From an uncultured Duganella sp. (GTDB lineage Bacteria > Pseudomonadota > Gammaproteobacteria > Burkholderiales > Burkholderiaceae), in contig CAMLRG010000121.1 in NCBI GenBank assembly GCA_946482335.1, positions 1 to 16,608 on the forward strand: a stretch of 16,608 bases of DNA. Direction: 5' to 3'. Positions 6,084 to 14,360 of the stretch are shown one piece after another (the stretch's first letter is position 1; each line of letters begins with the position of its first letter). Made by a program: the position numbers and the translations under genes. Below the pieces are notes generated by a model, which did not search any database, was not told the DNA's origin, and worked only from the letters and a program-made list of their open reading frames with translations.

Positions 6084-7919
6084 ATGTTCCTCCCCCAGGA
6101 AATCATCCGTAAAAAACGCGACGGCGGCGTGCTGAGCAAAGAAGAAATCCAATTCTTCGTCAAAGGCATCACCGACAACAGCGTCAGCGAAGGCCAGATC
6201 GCCGCATTGGCGATGGCCGTCTTCTTCAACGACATGACGATGGACGAGCGCGTCGCGTTCACCCTGGCCATGCGCGATTCCGGCGAAGTGCTGGAGTGGA
6301 AATCCCTCAACCTGCCCGGTCCGGTGATGGACAAGCACTCCACCGGCGGCGTAGGCGACGTGGTATCCCTGATGCTCGGCCCGATGATTGCAGCCTGCGG
6401 CGGCTTCGTCCCGATGATCTCCGGCCGTGGCCTGGGCCACACCGGCGGCACGCTGGACAAGTTCGATTCCATCCCCGGCTACTCCACTGTCCCAAGCAAC
6501 GACAAATTCCGTGAGGTGGTGAAAGACGTCGGTGTCGCCATCATCGGCCAGACTTCGAGCCTGGCGCCGTCGGACAAGCGCTTCTATTCGATCCGCGACG
6601 TCACCGCGACCGTGGAATCGGTGGCCATGATCACCGGCTCCATCCTGTCGAAGAAGCTGGCCGCCGGCCTGGACGTGCTGGCGATGGACGTCAAGGTGGG
6701 CTCGGGCGCCTTCATGCCGACTTACGAGAAGTCGGTGGAGCTGGCAGAGTCCATCGTCAAGGTGGGCAATGGCGCCGGTACGCTGACTTCGGCCCTGCTG
6801 ACCGACATGAACGAATCGCTGTCGCCGTGGGCCGGCAATGCGCTGGAAGTGCGCGGTGCGATCGATTACCTGACCGGCAAGTTCCGTCCGGCGCGCCTGC
6901 ATGAAGTCACCATGGCGCTGTGCGCCGAGATGCTGGTGCTGGGCAAGCTGGCGGCCGACGAGGCCGATGCGCGGGCCAGGCTGCAGCATGCGCTGGACTC
7001 GGGCGAGGCGGCGGAGCGCTTCTCGCGCATGGTCAAGGCGCTGGGCGGGCCGGCCGACCTGGCGGAGAATATGGACAAGCACCTGGAGCGGGCGCCGATC
7101 GTGGTGCCGGTGCCTGCGCCGCGCGCGGGTTACGCGGCGGCTACCGTGTGCCGCGATATCGGGCTGGCGGTGGTGTCGCTGGGCGGGGGGCGCAAGCGTC
7201 CGACCGATGCGATCGACTTTGCTGTAGGTTTGACCGATCTGGTGGAATTGGGGCAGCCGGTCCAGGCGGGGCAGCCGCTGGCGATGGTGCATGCGCGGAC
7301 CCAGGCTGCGGCGGAGCAGGCGGTGCGGGAAGTGCAGGCGGCGTACACGATCGCGGATGCGGCGCCGACGGCGAATCCGATTGTGTACCGTAGTTTTGGT
7401 CTTAAATCCGTAAAACCTGTGTCTGCCCCGCTGGTTCTTACACTTCACTGGCCGGCGAGCAGGCAGTGTCTGACCCCGCGGGCCAGACACTGGTTTACCG
7501 GTTCTGGAGTGCACATGAACAACGAAAAACTGATCGAAGAAGCCAAGGCCGCGCGCCTGAAAGCTTACACCCCATACTCCAACTTCAAGGTCGGCGCCGC
7601 GCTGCTGACGAAAGACGGAAAAATCTTCCACGGCTGTAACGTGGAAAACGCCAGCTACGGGCTGTGCAACTGCGCCGAACGCACCGCCTTCTTCAGCGCC
7701 ATCGCCCAGGGCTACCAGCCGGGCGATTTCGACAAGCTGGCCGTGGTGGGCGACACCGACAACCCCATCGCACCCTGCGGCGCCTGCCGCCAGGTCACGC
7801 TGGAGTTGGGCGGCAACCAGCTGCCCGTGGTGCTGGCCAACCTGAAAGGCGACGTCCGCGCAACCACGGCAGCCGAACTGCTGCCGGAAGCCTTCGGCGG
7901 CTGGGATTTGAAGAAGTAG
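6084..7919 (+). CDS. deoA-cdd: Thymidine phosphorylase fused in frame to cytidine deaminase
   Basis: One open frame of 611 codons covers both enzymes. Residues 1 to about 437 are Deo[10 protein letters not shown] with H85, [16 protein letters not shown] (113-128), and R171, S186 and K190, the substrate residues of E. coli DeoA at the same numbers. After NPIVYRSFG, where DeoA proteins normally end, no stop occurs; residues about 438-477 are translated from two decayed palindromic repeats, then MNNEKL begins a complete Cdd (see 7515-7919). DeoA converts thymidine and deoxyuridine to base and deoxyribose-1-phosphate; Cdd makes the deoxyuridine, so the fused steps are consecutive. The start has AAGAGA about 8 nt upstream. 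Alternatives are independent starting at 7515, proteolysis in the linker, or a sequence error in a repeat. Confidence 0.85.
   Translation: MFLPQEIIRKKRDGGVLSKEEIQFFVKGITDNSVSEGQIAALAMAVFFNDMTMDERVAFTLAMRDSGEVLEWKSLNLPGPVMDKHSTGGVGDVVSLMLGPMIAACGGFVPMISGRGLGHTGGTLDKFDSIPGYSTVPSNDKFREVVKDVGVAIIGQTSSLAPSDKRFYSIRDVTATVESVAMITGSILSKKLAAGLDVLAMDVKVGSGAFMPTYEKSVELAESIVKVGNGAGTLTSALLTDMNESLSPWAGNALEVRGAIDYLTGKFRPARLHEVTMALCAEMLVLGKLAADEADARARLQHALDSGEAAERFSRMVKALGGPADLAENMDKHLERAPIVVPVPAPRAGYAAATVCRDIGLAVVSLGGGRKRPTDAIDFAVGLTDLVELGQPVQAGQPLAMVHARTQAAAEQAVREVQAAYTIADAAPTANPIVYRSFGLKSVKPVSAPLVLTLHWPASRQCLTPRARHWFTGSGVHMNNEKLIEEAKAARLKAYTPYSNFKVGAALLTKDGKIFHGCNVENASYGLCNCAERTAFFSAIAQGYQPGDFDKLAVVGDTDNPIAPCGACRQVTLELGGNQLPVVLANLKGDVRATTAAELLPEAFGGWDLKK
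7418..7492. repeat. Two decayed copies of the palindromic repeat, now coding linker
   Basis: The second copy (7464-7492) has arms CAGTGTCTGACCC and GGGCCAGACACTG with one A-C mismatch, followed by GGTTTACCGGTTC, which matches the copy-3 flank in 12 of 13 bases. The first copy (about 7418-7444) keeps GTGTCTG and ACAC but its pairing is largely lost. Two copies side by side mirror the pair at 1336-1421. In the frame of deoA the stretch has no stop and encodes the fusion linker. Confidence 0.75.
7515..7919 (+). CDS. cdd: Cytidine deaminase module, possible internal start of the fusion frame
   Basis: Deaminates cytidine and deoxycytidine to uridine and deoxyuridine. If started at the ATG 7515 it is a 134-residue protein, the usual size of a homotetrameric Cdd. 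It has NVENASYG (42-49), CAE with zinc ligand C53 and proton-shuttling E55, and PCGACRQ with C88 and C91. TGGAG ends 5 nt before the ATG, so ribosomes may still start here independently. It lies in the same frame as deoA with no stop between, and this entry describes the domain and the alternative product rather than a separate locus. Confidence 0.6.
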   Translation: MNNEKLIEEAKAARLKAYTPYSNFKVGAALLTKDGKIFHGCNVENASYGLCNCAERTAFFSAIAQGYQPGDFDKLAVVGDTDNPIAPCGACRQVTLELGGNQLPVVLANLKGDVRATTAAELLPEAFGGWDLKK

Positions 7920-7927
7920 AGATGTAA

Positions 7928-9145
<1,218 letters not shown>

Positions 9146-9233
9146 GCGATACAGTCCTCGACAAAACGGCCCGCTTACTTTACTTTATTGCAATTGGTGA
9201 AGCGCTTGGTGGTGTGACCTTAAGGAGTGTCGC

Positions 9234-10034
9234 ATGGGCAACTACGCATTGGAACTGGGCAAGCTACTCGATCACGGCAACCCGCCGGACTATGTGCGCT
9301 GGAACCGGCGACGTATCATCAGTTGCGTCGATTTCCTGAGCAGCGCACTTCCCTTGAAAGGCCTGCATACACTCGATATCGGGCATGACGTGCATGTCGG
9401 CTCTCTGCTCAAGCATGCAGGCTGCGACTTGCGCGGCAATGTCGCGCCCCTGGAATTGCATGGTCACGAGTCGGCGCGCGACAGGGCAAGCTACACCGAC
9501 CCCGAGGGCAAGGTGTACCAATGGGATCTGGATGCCTTCGATTTCGAAGGCAAATTTCCCTACCCGGATGCCACCTTCAATCTCGTCACGGCGATGGAAG
9601 TGATCGAGCACGTCGCCGGCAGTCCGCGCGCTTTCGTCAAAGAGATCAAGCGCGTGCTGAAGCCGGGCGGTGCCGTCTTCATCGCCACGCCGAACGCCGC
9701 GTCGTGGGCCAAGATGCTGCGCCAGCTGGGGCACGCGCCAGCCTACGATTCCAAACCGTACTCGCAGGATTTCGGACCACGGCACGTGATGTGCCACGTC
9801 TACGAATACACGCCGTGGGAACTCAAGGAATTGCTGCGCAGCGAAGGCTTCGAGGTCGTCCGGTTCGCCACCTGGGATCCCTATGATTCCGACCCGGTCG
9901 GCGCCCGCCCCAAGGCGCTCAAGGTCATGTTCGCCGGCGCCCTGGGCCTGCTGGGCTACCTGCGCTACGCTGCGCTACTGTTCAAGGACCGTGGCCACCA
10001 GATCGGCCTGATCGCCAGGCTCAAGCCGCATTAG
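9234..10034 (+). CDS. Class I SAM-dependent methyltransferase with atypical motif I
   Basis: 266 residues with a Methyltransf_11/23-like core: LDIGHDVHVG (47-56) at motif I, FNLVTAMEVIEHV (115-127) at motif IV, and VLKPGGAVFIATPN (141-154) after it. Motif I normally reads D-x-G-x-G-x-G; here the central Gly residues are replaced by His, Asp and Val, so SAM binding may be altered or lost. The segment near 229-252 (VMFAGALGLLGYLRYAALLF) is hydrophobic and may contact a membrane. The ATG has an excellent AAGGAG site. The stop overlaps the stop of the convergent VOC gene at 10031-10034 (TTAG). The substrate is unknown; it sits 88 bp after the nucleoside operon and need not belong to it. Confidence 0.78.
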   Translation: MGNYALELGKLLDHGNPPDYVRWNRRRIISCVDFLSSALPLKGLHTLDIGHDVHVGSLLKHAGCDLRGNVAPLELHGHESARDRASYTDPEGKVYQWDLDAFDFEGKFPYPDATFNLVTAMEVIEHVAGSPRAFVKEIKRVLKPGGAVFIATPNAASWAKMLRQLGHAPAYDSKPYSQDFGPRHVMCHVYEYTPWELKELLRSEGFEVVRFATWDPYDSDPVGARPKALKVMFAGALGLLGYLRYAALLFKDRGHQIGLIARLKPH

Positions 10035-10429
10035 GCGTCATCGAACGATGCGCTGGCGTCGGTCTGCATCATGCCGAAGATATTGCCGTCCGGGTCCTTG
10101 GCGTAGGCCAGCCAGCCCACACCCGGCACCGGCATCTTCGGCACGGCCACGGTGCCTTTGAGTTCCTTCAGCAGCAACAGCGACTGGTCCAGGTCCGCCA
10201 CGTCAACAGTGCAGACGAAAGCGTTGATGGCCGCCCCTTCTTCCGGACGCGGTCCGCGGCGCGGCAGCAAGCCGCCATTGATGCCGGGCGCGCCGACTTC
10301 GCCGGTGCCCACCAGCCAATACTCGCCGCCTTCCCATTTGGAAAAGCTCCAGTCGAACATCCTGCCGTAGAAGTCGATCAGGGCTTGCGGCTCGCTGGCC
10401 TGGATTTCAAAGTGTACGGTGCGTCCCAT
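10031..10429 (-). CDS. VOC-family (glyoxalase/bleomycin-resistance-like) protein
   Basis: 132 residues starting MGRTVHFEIQA at the ATG at 10429, with GGGAG just upstream; the longer frame to 10465 lacks such a site. The paired VOC pattern is visible: FEIQASEPQALIDFYGRMFDW, then GINGGLLPR, and a second unit with VADLDQSLLLLKELKG and GWLAYAKDPDGNIFGMMQ. VOC proteins may be metal enzymes acting on small electrophiles or binding proteins; the substrate is not evident. Its ATG overlaps the TGA of the upstream VOC gene by one base (TGATG), so the two are translationally coupled. Confidence 0.85.
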   Translation of the reverse strand: MGRTVHFEIQASEPQALIDFYGRMFDWSFSKWEGGEYWLVGTGEVGAPGINGGLLPRRGPRPEEGAAINAFVCTVDVADLDQSLLLLKELKGTVAVPKMPVPGVGWLAYAKDPDGNIFGMMQTDASASFDDA

Positions 10430-10854
10430 CAATGCTCCCAAGGGTCGTAAGTGCCGATGCTCCACACATGTCCTTCCGGATCGCGGCAGGTGAAACCGCG
10501 CCCGCCATAATCCTCGTCCTGCAGGGGCATCTCGATCGGGGCGCCGGCCTGCACGCAGCGTGCGTGGACTTCGTCGGCATCGTTGACGACCAGGTAGGCG
10601 CTCTGCGTCACCGCCATGCCCACCTGGGACGGCTGCTTCAGCAAGCGGCCATATTCGGTATCAAAAATTGAGCTGAGCATGACCATGCCGTTGCCATAGG
10701 AAAGCTGGGCATGGGCAATCGTGCCATCTTCGTTGGGCACCACCAAGGCAGCCTCGAACCCCAGGGTCTTGCATAGCCAGTCGATAGCGGCGGGCGCGTC
10801 CCGGTAACGCAGGCAAGGCATGATGGTCGCGCGCGTAGCTTTTGGAATCGTCAT
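10429..10854 (-). CDS. VOC-family glyoxalase-like protein
   Basis: 141 residues, starting MTIPKATRATIMPCLRYRDA at the ATG at 10854, preceded by a strong AGGGAGAG site; an upstream start at 10905 would lie inside the promoter. It shows the PhnB/YnfB-like VOC pattern: LRYRDAPAAIDWLCKTLGF, AHAQLSYGNGMVMLSS, and YGGRGFTCRDPEGHVWSIGTY near the C-terminus. Function within the superfamily is not resolved. It is the first gene of a two-gene unit with its own promoter. Confidence 0.85.
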   Translation of the reverse strand: MTIPKATRATIMPCLRYRDAPAAIDWLCKTLGFEAALVVPNEDGTIAHAQLSYGNGMVMLSSIFDTEYGRLLKQPSQVGMAVTQSAYLVVNDADEVHARCVQAGAPIEMPLQDEDYGGRGFTCRDPEGHVWSIGTYDPWEH

Positions 10855-10890
10855 ATCGTTCTCTCCCTGAAAACGCAGCGTAGTCAGGAC

Positions 10891-10919
10891 AATATAGACT
10901 AGCACTGTACAGGGGGCAA
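10891..10919 (-). promoter_or_regulatory. sigma70-type promoter of the VOC gene pair
   Basis: On the minus strand TTGCCC (10919-10914) is followed by 17 bp and TATATT (10896-10891). The transcript would start about 30 nt before the ATG at 10854. The spacer contains the palindrome CTGTACAG. Confidence 0.6.
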
Positions 10920-10934
10920 GCGAGCGCTGGCGGC

Positions 10935-11723
10935 CTACATTTGCTGGAATAAATGGGTGTTGCCGCGGCTGACTTCGAGTTCTTCGCTGGAGTTGCGCAC
11001 GCGGACCATCTGGCGCCCGCGCAAGTCGCGCGTCACTTCGCTGATCGCATCGACACGCACCAGGGTGGAACGGTGGATGCGCCAGAATTCGTTCGGGTCC
11101 AGCTCATCTTCCAGTTCCTTCAGCGTCTTGCGGATCAGGAATTCGCCTTGCGCGGTCTGCACCCGCGTATATTTTTCGTCGGCGCGAAAGAACAACACTT
11201 CCTTGGTCGAGATCATGCGCAAACTGTTGCCGACCTGCGCCTGGATCCAGTGCAGGAATTCCTGGTGCGGGGCACCGGCGGCAACGGCCGGGCTGCGGCC
11301 GCTTTGCTGCAGCAATTGGCTCAACTGGCGTTCGATATTGTTCGGCGTCTTGCCGAGGCGCGCTTGCAGCCGGCTGCACGTCGTCTTCAGGCGGTCCAGG
11401 TTGACCGGCTTGAGCAGGTAATCGAGCGCGCCTTGTTCGAACGCTTCGATCGCATACTGGTCGTAAGCGGTGATGAACACGATGTGGCAGCGGTTGAACA
11501 GCATGCGCGCCGCTTCGATGCCGCTCAGCCCCGGCATGCGGATGTCGAGGAAGACGATGTCGGGCTGGTGCTGGCCGGCGAGGGCAATGGCTTCGATGCC
11601 ATTGGCCGCTTCCGCGACGATGTCCAGCTCCGGCCAGGCTTCGTTCAGGCGCTTGCGCAGCATGTCGCGCATCGGTTCTTCATCGTCGGCGATGATGGCG
11701 GTGGCTTTGGGCTGGGCGGTCAT
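10935..11723 (-). CDS. LytTR-family response regulator (AlgR/LytR type)
   Basis: 262 residues. The receiver domain (about 7-125) has acidic residues D13 and D14, phospho-acceptor D60 in VFLDIRMPG, T85 in FITAYD and K105 in LLKPVN. The C-terminal LytTR DNA-binding domain (about 160-262) includes VLFFRADEKYTRVQT and FWRIHRSTLVRVDAI. It would act as a phosphorylation-dependent transcription factor. The start MTAQPKATA is chosen because it lies two bases after the kinase stop; a longer frame to 11780 would run into the kinase gene. Targets are unknown. Confidence 0.94.
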   Translation of the reverse strand: MTAQPKATAIIADDEEPMRDMLRKRLNEAWPELDIVAEAANGIEAIALAGQHQPDIVFLDIRMPGLSGIEAARMLFNRCHIVFITAYDQYAIEAFEQGALDYLLKPVNLDRLKTTCSRLQARLGKTPNNIERQLSQLLQQSGRSPAVAAGAPHQEFLHWIQAQVGNSLRMISTKEVLFFRADEKYTRVQTAQGEFLIRKTLKELEDELDPNEFWRIHRSTLVRVDAISEVTRDLRGRQMVRVRNSSEELEVSRGNTHLFQQM

Positions 11724-11725
11724 GG

Positions 11726-12622
11726 TTATGGCTTGGCGAAAATATCGGGGGCGAAGGGGATGCAGATGGAGGCGCGGCAACCGCCACCCATCGGCTGTTC
11801 GATCAGCAGCTGGGCGCGCGTGCCGTACATCAGCTTGAGGCGTTCGCGCACATTGGTCAGGCCGACCCCATCGCCGGCGTAGGCGTTAAAGCCCACGCCA
11901 TCATCCTGCACGTCGACTTGCAGCATGCTGCCGTTGACGCTGGCACGGATGTCGATGCGGCCGCCTTCCACCTTGGGTTCCAGGCCGTGCTTGATCGAAT
12001 TCTCGATCAGGATTTGCAGCATCATCGGCGGGAAGGTGGCGCTTTCCAGTTCTGGCGGCACGTCCAGCGACACGGCCAGGCGCGACTTCATGCGCGCCTG
12101 CATGATGGCGAGGTAGGAGCGTGCCATCTGGATCTGGCGGCCCAGCGTACCGTTGCCGCGCGAGCGCATCTGGGGCAGGGTGGCGCGCAGGTATTCGATC
12201 AGGTGGGTATGGATCTTGGCCGCTTCCGGCGGATCGGTTTCGATCAGCTGGCCGATCAGGGCCAGGGTATTGAACAGGAAGTGCGGCTCCACCTGGGCCT
12301 GCAGGGCCGACATTTGCGCTTCCACCAGGCGGCGTTCCAGGCTTTCGGTGCCGGCTTGCGCGGCGGCCTTGCGCGCCTCGATTTCCGCCTTGCGCTTGCC
12401 GCCGGCCAGGATTTTCAGGCCGGCCGACAACAGCACGAAGAACGCAGCTTGCTCGGGGTGGATGGCTGGCGTGCACGCCAGCAGGAAGGCCAGCACCCAG
12501 GTGACGACCAGCTGGCGCAACGGCACCTGTGCCAGCCAGTCGAAAAAGCTCCACCACATGGCGCTGGCGGTTTCGCCGACCTCGCCAACGAAAGAGAGCA
12601 CGCTGCGTGCGCGGTTACCCAT
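11726..12622 (-). CDS. LytS-like sensor histidine kinase (His_kinase family)
   Basis: 298 residues from the ATG at 12622, which has GGAGG 11 nt upstream; an ATG at 12646 has no ribosome site. Two hydrophobic segments (about 37-52 and 58-72) anchor it with almost no external loop, so it lacks a classic sensor domain. A helical stretch (about 75-110) leads to QVEPHFLFNTLALI with phospho-acceptor H114, then the N-box ENSIKHG (about 207-213) and ATP-lid motifs DDGVGF and GVGLTNVRERL. It is the cognate kinase of the adjacent LytTR regulator. Its start overlaps the small membrane-protein gene by 8 bp. Confidence 0.92.
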   Translation of the reverse strand: MGNRARSVLSFVGEVGETASAMWWSFFDWLAQVPLRQLVVTWVLAFLLACTPAIHPEQAAFFVLLSAGLKILAGGKRKAEIEARKAAAQAGTESLERRLVEAQMSALQAQVEPHFLFNTLALIGQLIETDPPEAAKIHTHLIEYLRATLPQMRSRGNGTLGRQIQMARSYLAIMQARMKSRLAVSLDVPPELESATFPPMMLQILIENSIKHGLEPKVEGGRIDIRASVNGSMLQVDVQDDGVGFNAYAGDGVGLTNVRERLKLMYGTRAQLLIEQPMGGGCRASICIPFAPDIFAKP

Positions 12623-12854
12623 GTTGCTTCTTGCCTCCGAATGCATTGATGGCCAGCTTGACGACCAGTACGGCGATGAACAGGGTGATCGCCAGCGGCA
12701 GGATGGTCAGGAACAAGGCGATGACGATGCACATGGCAACAATGCCCGGCCACGACATATGGTCCAGCGTGCGGACGAAGTGGCGGCCTATGCCGACAAA
12801 AGCTTGCCACACTTCTTTCACGGTTTCCTTGGCGCTTTTGTTAATGGTTTTCAT
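12615..12854 (-). CDS. Small membrane protein upstream of the histidine kinase
   Basis: 79 residues with an excellent AAGGAGG site before the ATG at 12854. The first 30 residues are charged and amphipathic; residues about 36-70 (SWPGIVAMCIVIALFLTILP then LAITLFIAVLVVKLAINAF) form one long or two short membrane helices, followed by a basic tail GGKKQHG. No family is recognised. Overlap with the kinase gene indicates coupled translation, so it may be an accessory or sensing partner of the kinase (inference). Confidence 0.72.
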   Translation of the reverse strand: MKTINKSAKETVKEVWQAFVGIGRHFVRTLDHMSWPGIVAMCIVIALFLTILPLAITLFIAVLVVKLAINAFGGKKQHG

Positions 12855-12970
12855 CGGGTCCTCCTTGCGTTTCGATGGTGCAACTGTACCGCTGTCGCTT
12901 GCAACAGTGGAGGGGCATCCGACGAACTGCAAAGCGGGGCGGATGACCTGCTGCGGCGGGCGACGAACGG

Positions 12971-13522
12971 CTAGCGCGCGGCGCTCCAGTCCGAGCGCAG
13001 CAGGCCGAAAAAGTCGGTGTCGCAGATCTCGCCGTTGACGATCCAGCGTTCGCGCAGATGGCCTTCATGCACGAAATGCAAGCTTTTCAGCAGCTTGGCC
13101 GAAGCGGTATTGCGCGGGTCGATGTCGGCTTCGATACGGTGCAGGCGCAGCACGCGGAAGGCGTAATCGATCAGCGCGGCCATCGCTTCCTGCATATAGC
13201 CTTGGCCCCAGAACGCGCGGTCGAGCATATAGCCGATGTCGCAGCGGCGGTTCTGGCGGTGGAAGCTGTACAGGTTGATGATGCCGGCCAATTGCCCGTC
13301 GACTTCGACGCCCATGCGCAGCAGTTCGCCGCTCTCATAGCCCGCCCTGGCGGCGGCGAAATAGTCCTCGGCTTGCTGCATTTCGTCCCATGGCGCGCCG
13401 CTCCAATAGCGCATGGCCTCTGGATCGGAATACATGCGGTACAGCGCGGGCACGTCGGCCGGGGACAGGAAGCGCAACTGCAGGCGCGGGGCGGATAAGG
13501 TAAATGGGGCAAAAGCTGGCAT
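12971..13522 (-). CDS. GNAT N-acetyltransferase, RimJ/RimL type
   Basis: 183 residues with the GNAT fold: LSAPRLQLRFLSPADVPALY at the N-terminus, acetyl-CoA loop FWGQGYMQEA (104-113), then NTASAKLLKSLHF (138-150) and EGHLRERWIVNGEICDTDFF near the end, as in RimJ/RimL and SpeG-like enzymes. It transfers acetyl from acetyl-CoA to an amine, often a protein N-terminus or an antibiotic; the substrate is unknown. The ATG at 13522 is preferred over a TTG at 13561, although its ribosome site is weak. It lies 116 bp upstream of the small membrane-protein gene on the same strand. Confidence 0.9.
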   Translation of the reverse strand: MPAFAPFTLSAPRLQLRFLSPADVPALYRMYSDPEAMRYWSGAPWDEMQQAEDYFAAARAGYESGELLRMGVEVDGQLAGIINLYSFHRQNRRCDIGYMLDRAFWGQGYMQEAMAALIDYAFRVLRLHRIEADIDPRNTASAKLLKSLHFVHEGHLRERWIVNGEICDTDFFGLLRSDWSAAR

Positions 13523-13547
13523 GGCAGACGGTCTCAAAAAAGCGTTA

Positions 13548-13577
13548 TTGCATTCTAGCAAGAAATCGAGTTAATAT
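13548..13577 (+). promoter_or_regulatory. candidate promoter of the secreted-protein gene at 13614
   Basis: TTGCAT (13548-13553), 18 bp, then TAATAT (13572-13577) in the AT-rich gap between divergent genes, about 37 bp before the ATG at 13614. Confidence 0.45.
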
Positions 13578-13613
13578 AACTTTAACTATATCTTACAGAA
13601 GGAGAAAATTCAG

Positions 13614-14225
13614 ATGCGTGTCTGGCTCGTCCTGGCGGTAGCGTTCTCACTGGCACATCCATTGGCCCATGCCCAGCGCAGCACCATGTCGAACGGCAAT
13701 GGCGGCGCGAATTTTGTCGGCATGGACAGTGTGGGCGATCCGAGCAAGGACATGATGCGGCGTTTTATCGATGCCAGCCGCCTGGCCTTGACGGGCAGCC
13801 AGCAATTGCTGGCGGCACTGGGACAGGACCAGGATGCCGCCGCAATGGGTGAACGCGCCGCACAATTGTCCGAAACGATGACGCGGCGTGCCGTCGAAGA
13901 AACGCTGGAAGCCCAATTACGCGGTGCGGCCGTGTCGGCCAAGTCGCTGGCCGGCGGCGGCCAGGCGCCGGCGGCCCAGCTGGAAGCGGCCCTGGCCGCG
14001 TTGGCGCAGGCGGTCGCCCAGTACGACCTGATGTTGAAGGATTTGCCTGAGGCGCGCACCGCCATGAATACCATCCGTATGGTGAGCAAGACCGATACGC
14101 CGGCTTTCTACATGGTGCGCAGCCTGCCGGGCAACACCGCCGGCCTGAAAAAGGAAATCCGCACCATTGCCCAAGCCAGCCGCCAGGCAGGGGCCACTGT
14201 GCCGGAAGCCTTACTGGCAATTTGA
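13614..14225 (+). CDS. Hypothetical exported (periplasmic) protein
   Basis: 203 residues with a strong AGAAGGAGA ribosome site. Residues 1-20 form a signal peptide ending AHA before QRS, so the mature protein is probably periplasmic. The rest is mainly helical and Ala/Gln-rich (for example AAQLEAALAALAQAVAQYD), with no membrane helix, no cysteine in the mature part and no recognised catalytic motif. The gene is divergent from the GNAT gene and followed after 135 bp by another exported protein. Confidence 0.72.
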   Translation: MRVWLVLAVAFSLAHPLAHAQRSTMSNGNGGANFVGMDSVGDPSKDMMRRFIDASRLALTGSQQLLAALGQDQDAAAMGERAAQLSETMTRRAVEETLEAQLRGAAVSAKSLAGGGQAPAAQLEAALAALAQAVAQYDLMLKDLPEARTAMNTIRMVSKTDTPAFYMVRSLPGNTAGLKKEIRTIAQASRQAGATVPEALLAI

Positions 14226-14240
14226 ACGTCTATCGGGTGA

Positions 14241-14331
14241 GTCGCGTTACCGCGACAACAAGCTGAGCCGTTATCGACAATTCAATTGTGCAGGCCTACT
14301 ATCGATTGACCGACGCGTGATCCGCGCGGTC
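14241..14331. other. Intergenic hairpins between the two exported-protein genes
   Basis: Two hairpins are seen. GTCGCG-TTAC-CGCGAC (14241-14256) has no T-run. GACCGACGCG (14308-14317) pairs with CGCGCGGTC (14323-14331) with one bulged base and ends in TCTTT. They may limit readthrough or shape the leader of the next gene; neither is a clear intrinsic terminator. Confidence 0.3.
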
Positions 14332-14360
14332 TTTCCACATTCCTGAAAATGGAGGGCTTC

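Noticed and set aside
2600..6472. 1290-codon open frame on the minus strand
   Set aside because: It is antisense to deoC, the ALDH gene and the start of deoA, which have clear families and active sites. The frame is open because of GC-biased third positions; its translation is Arg/His/Gly-rich with no recognisable domain.
9146..9233. Promoter or terminator in the gap before the methyltransferase
   Set aside because: TCGACA-N17-TACTTT is possible but matches the -10 poorly and no hairpin with a T-run is seen; only the AAGGAG ribosome site is well supported.
12623..12646. Upstream ATG start for the histidine kinase at 12646
   Set aside because: No ribosome site precedes it and it would overlap the small gene by 32 bp; the ATG at 12622 has GGAGG upstream.
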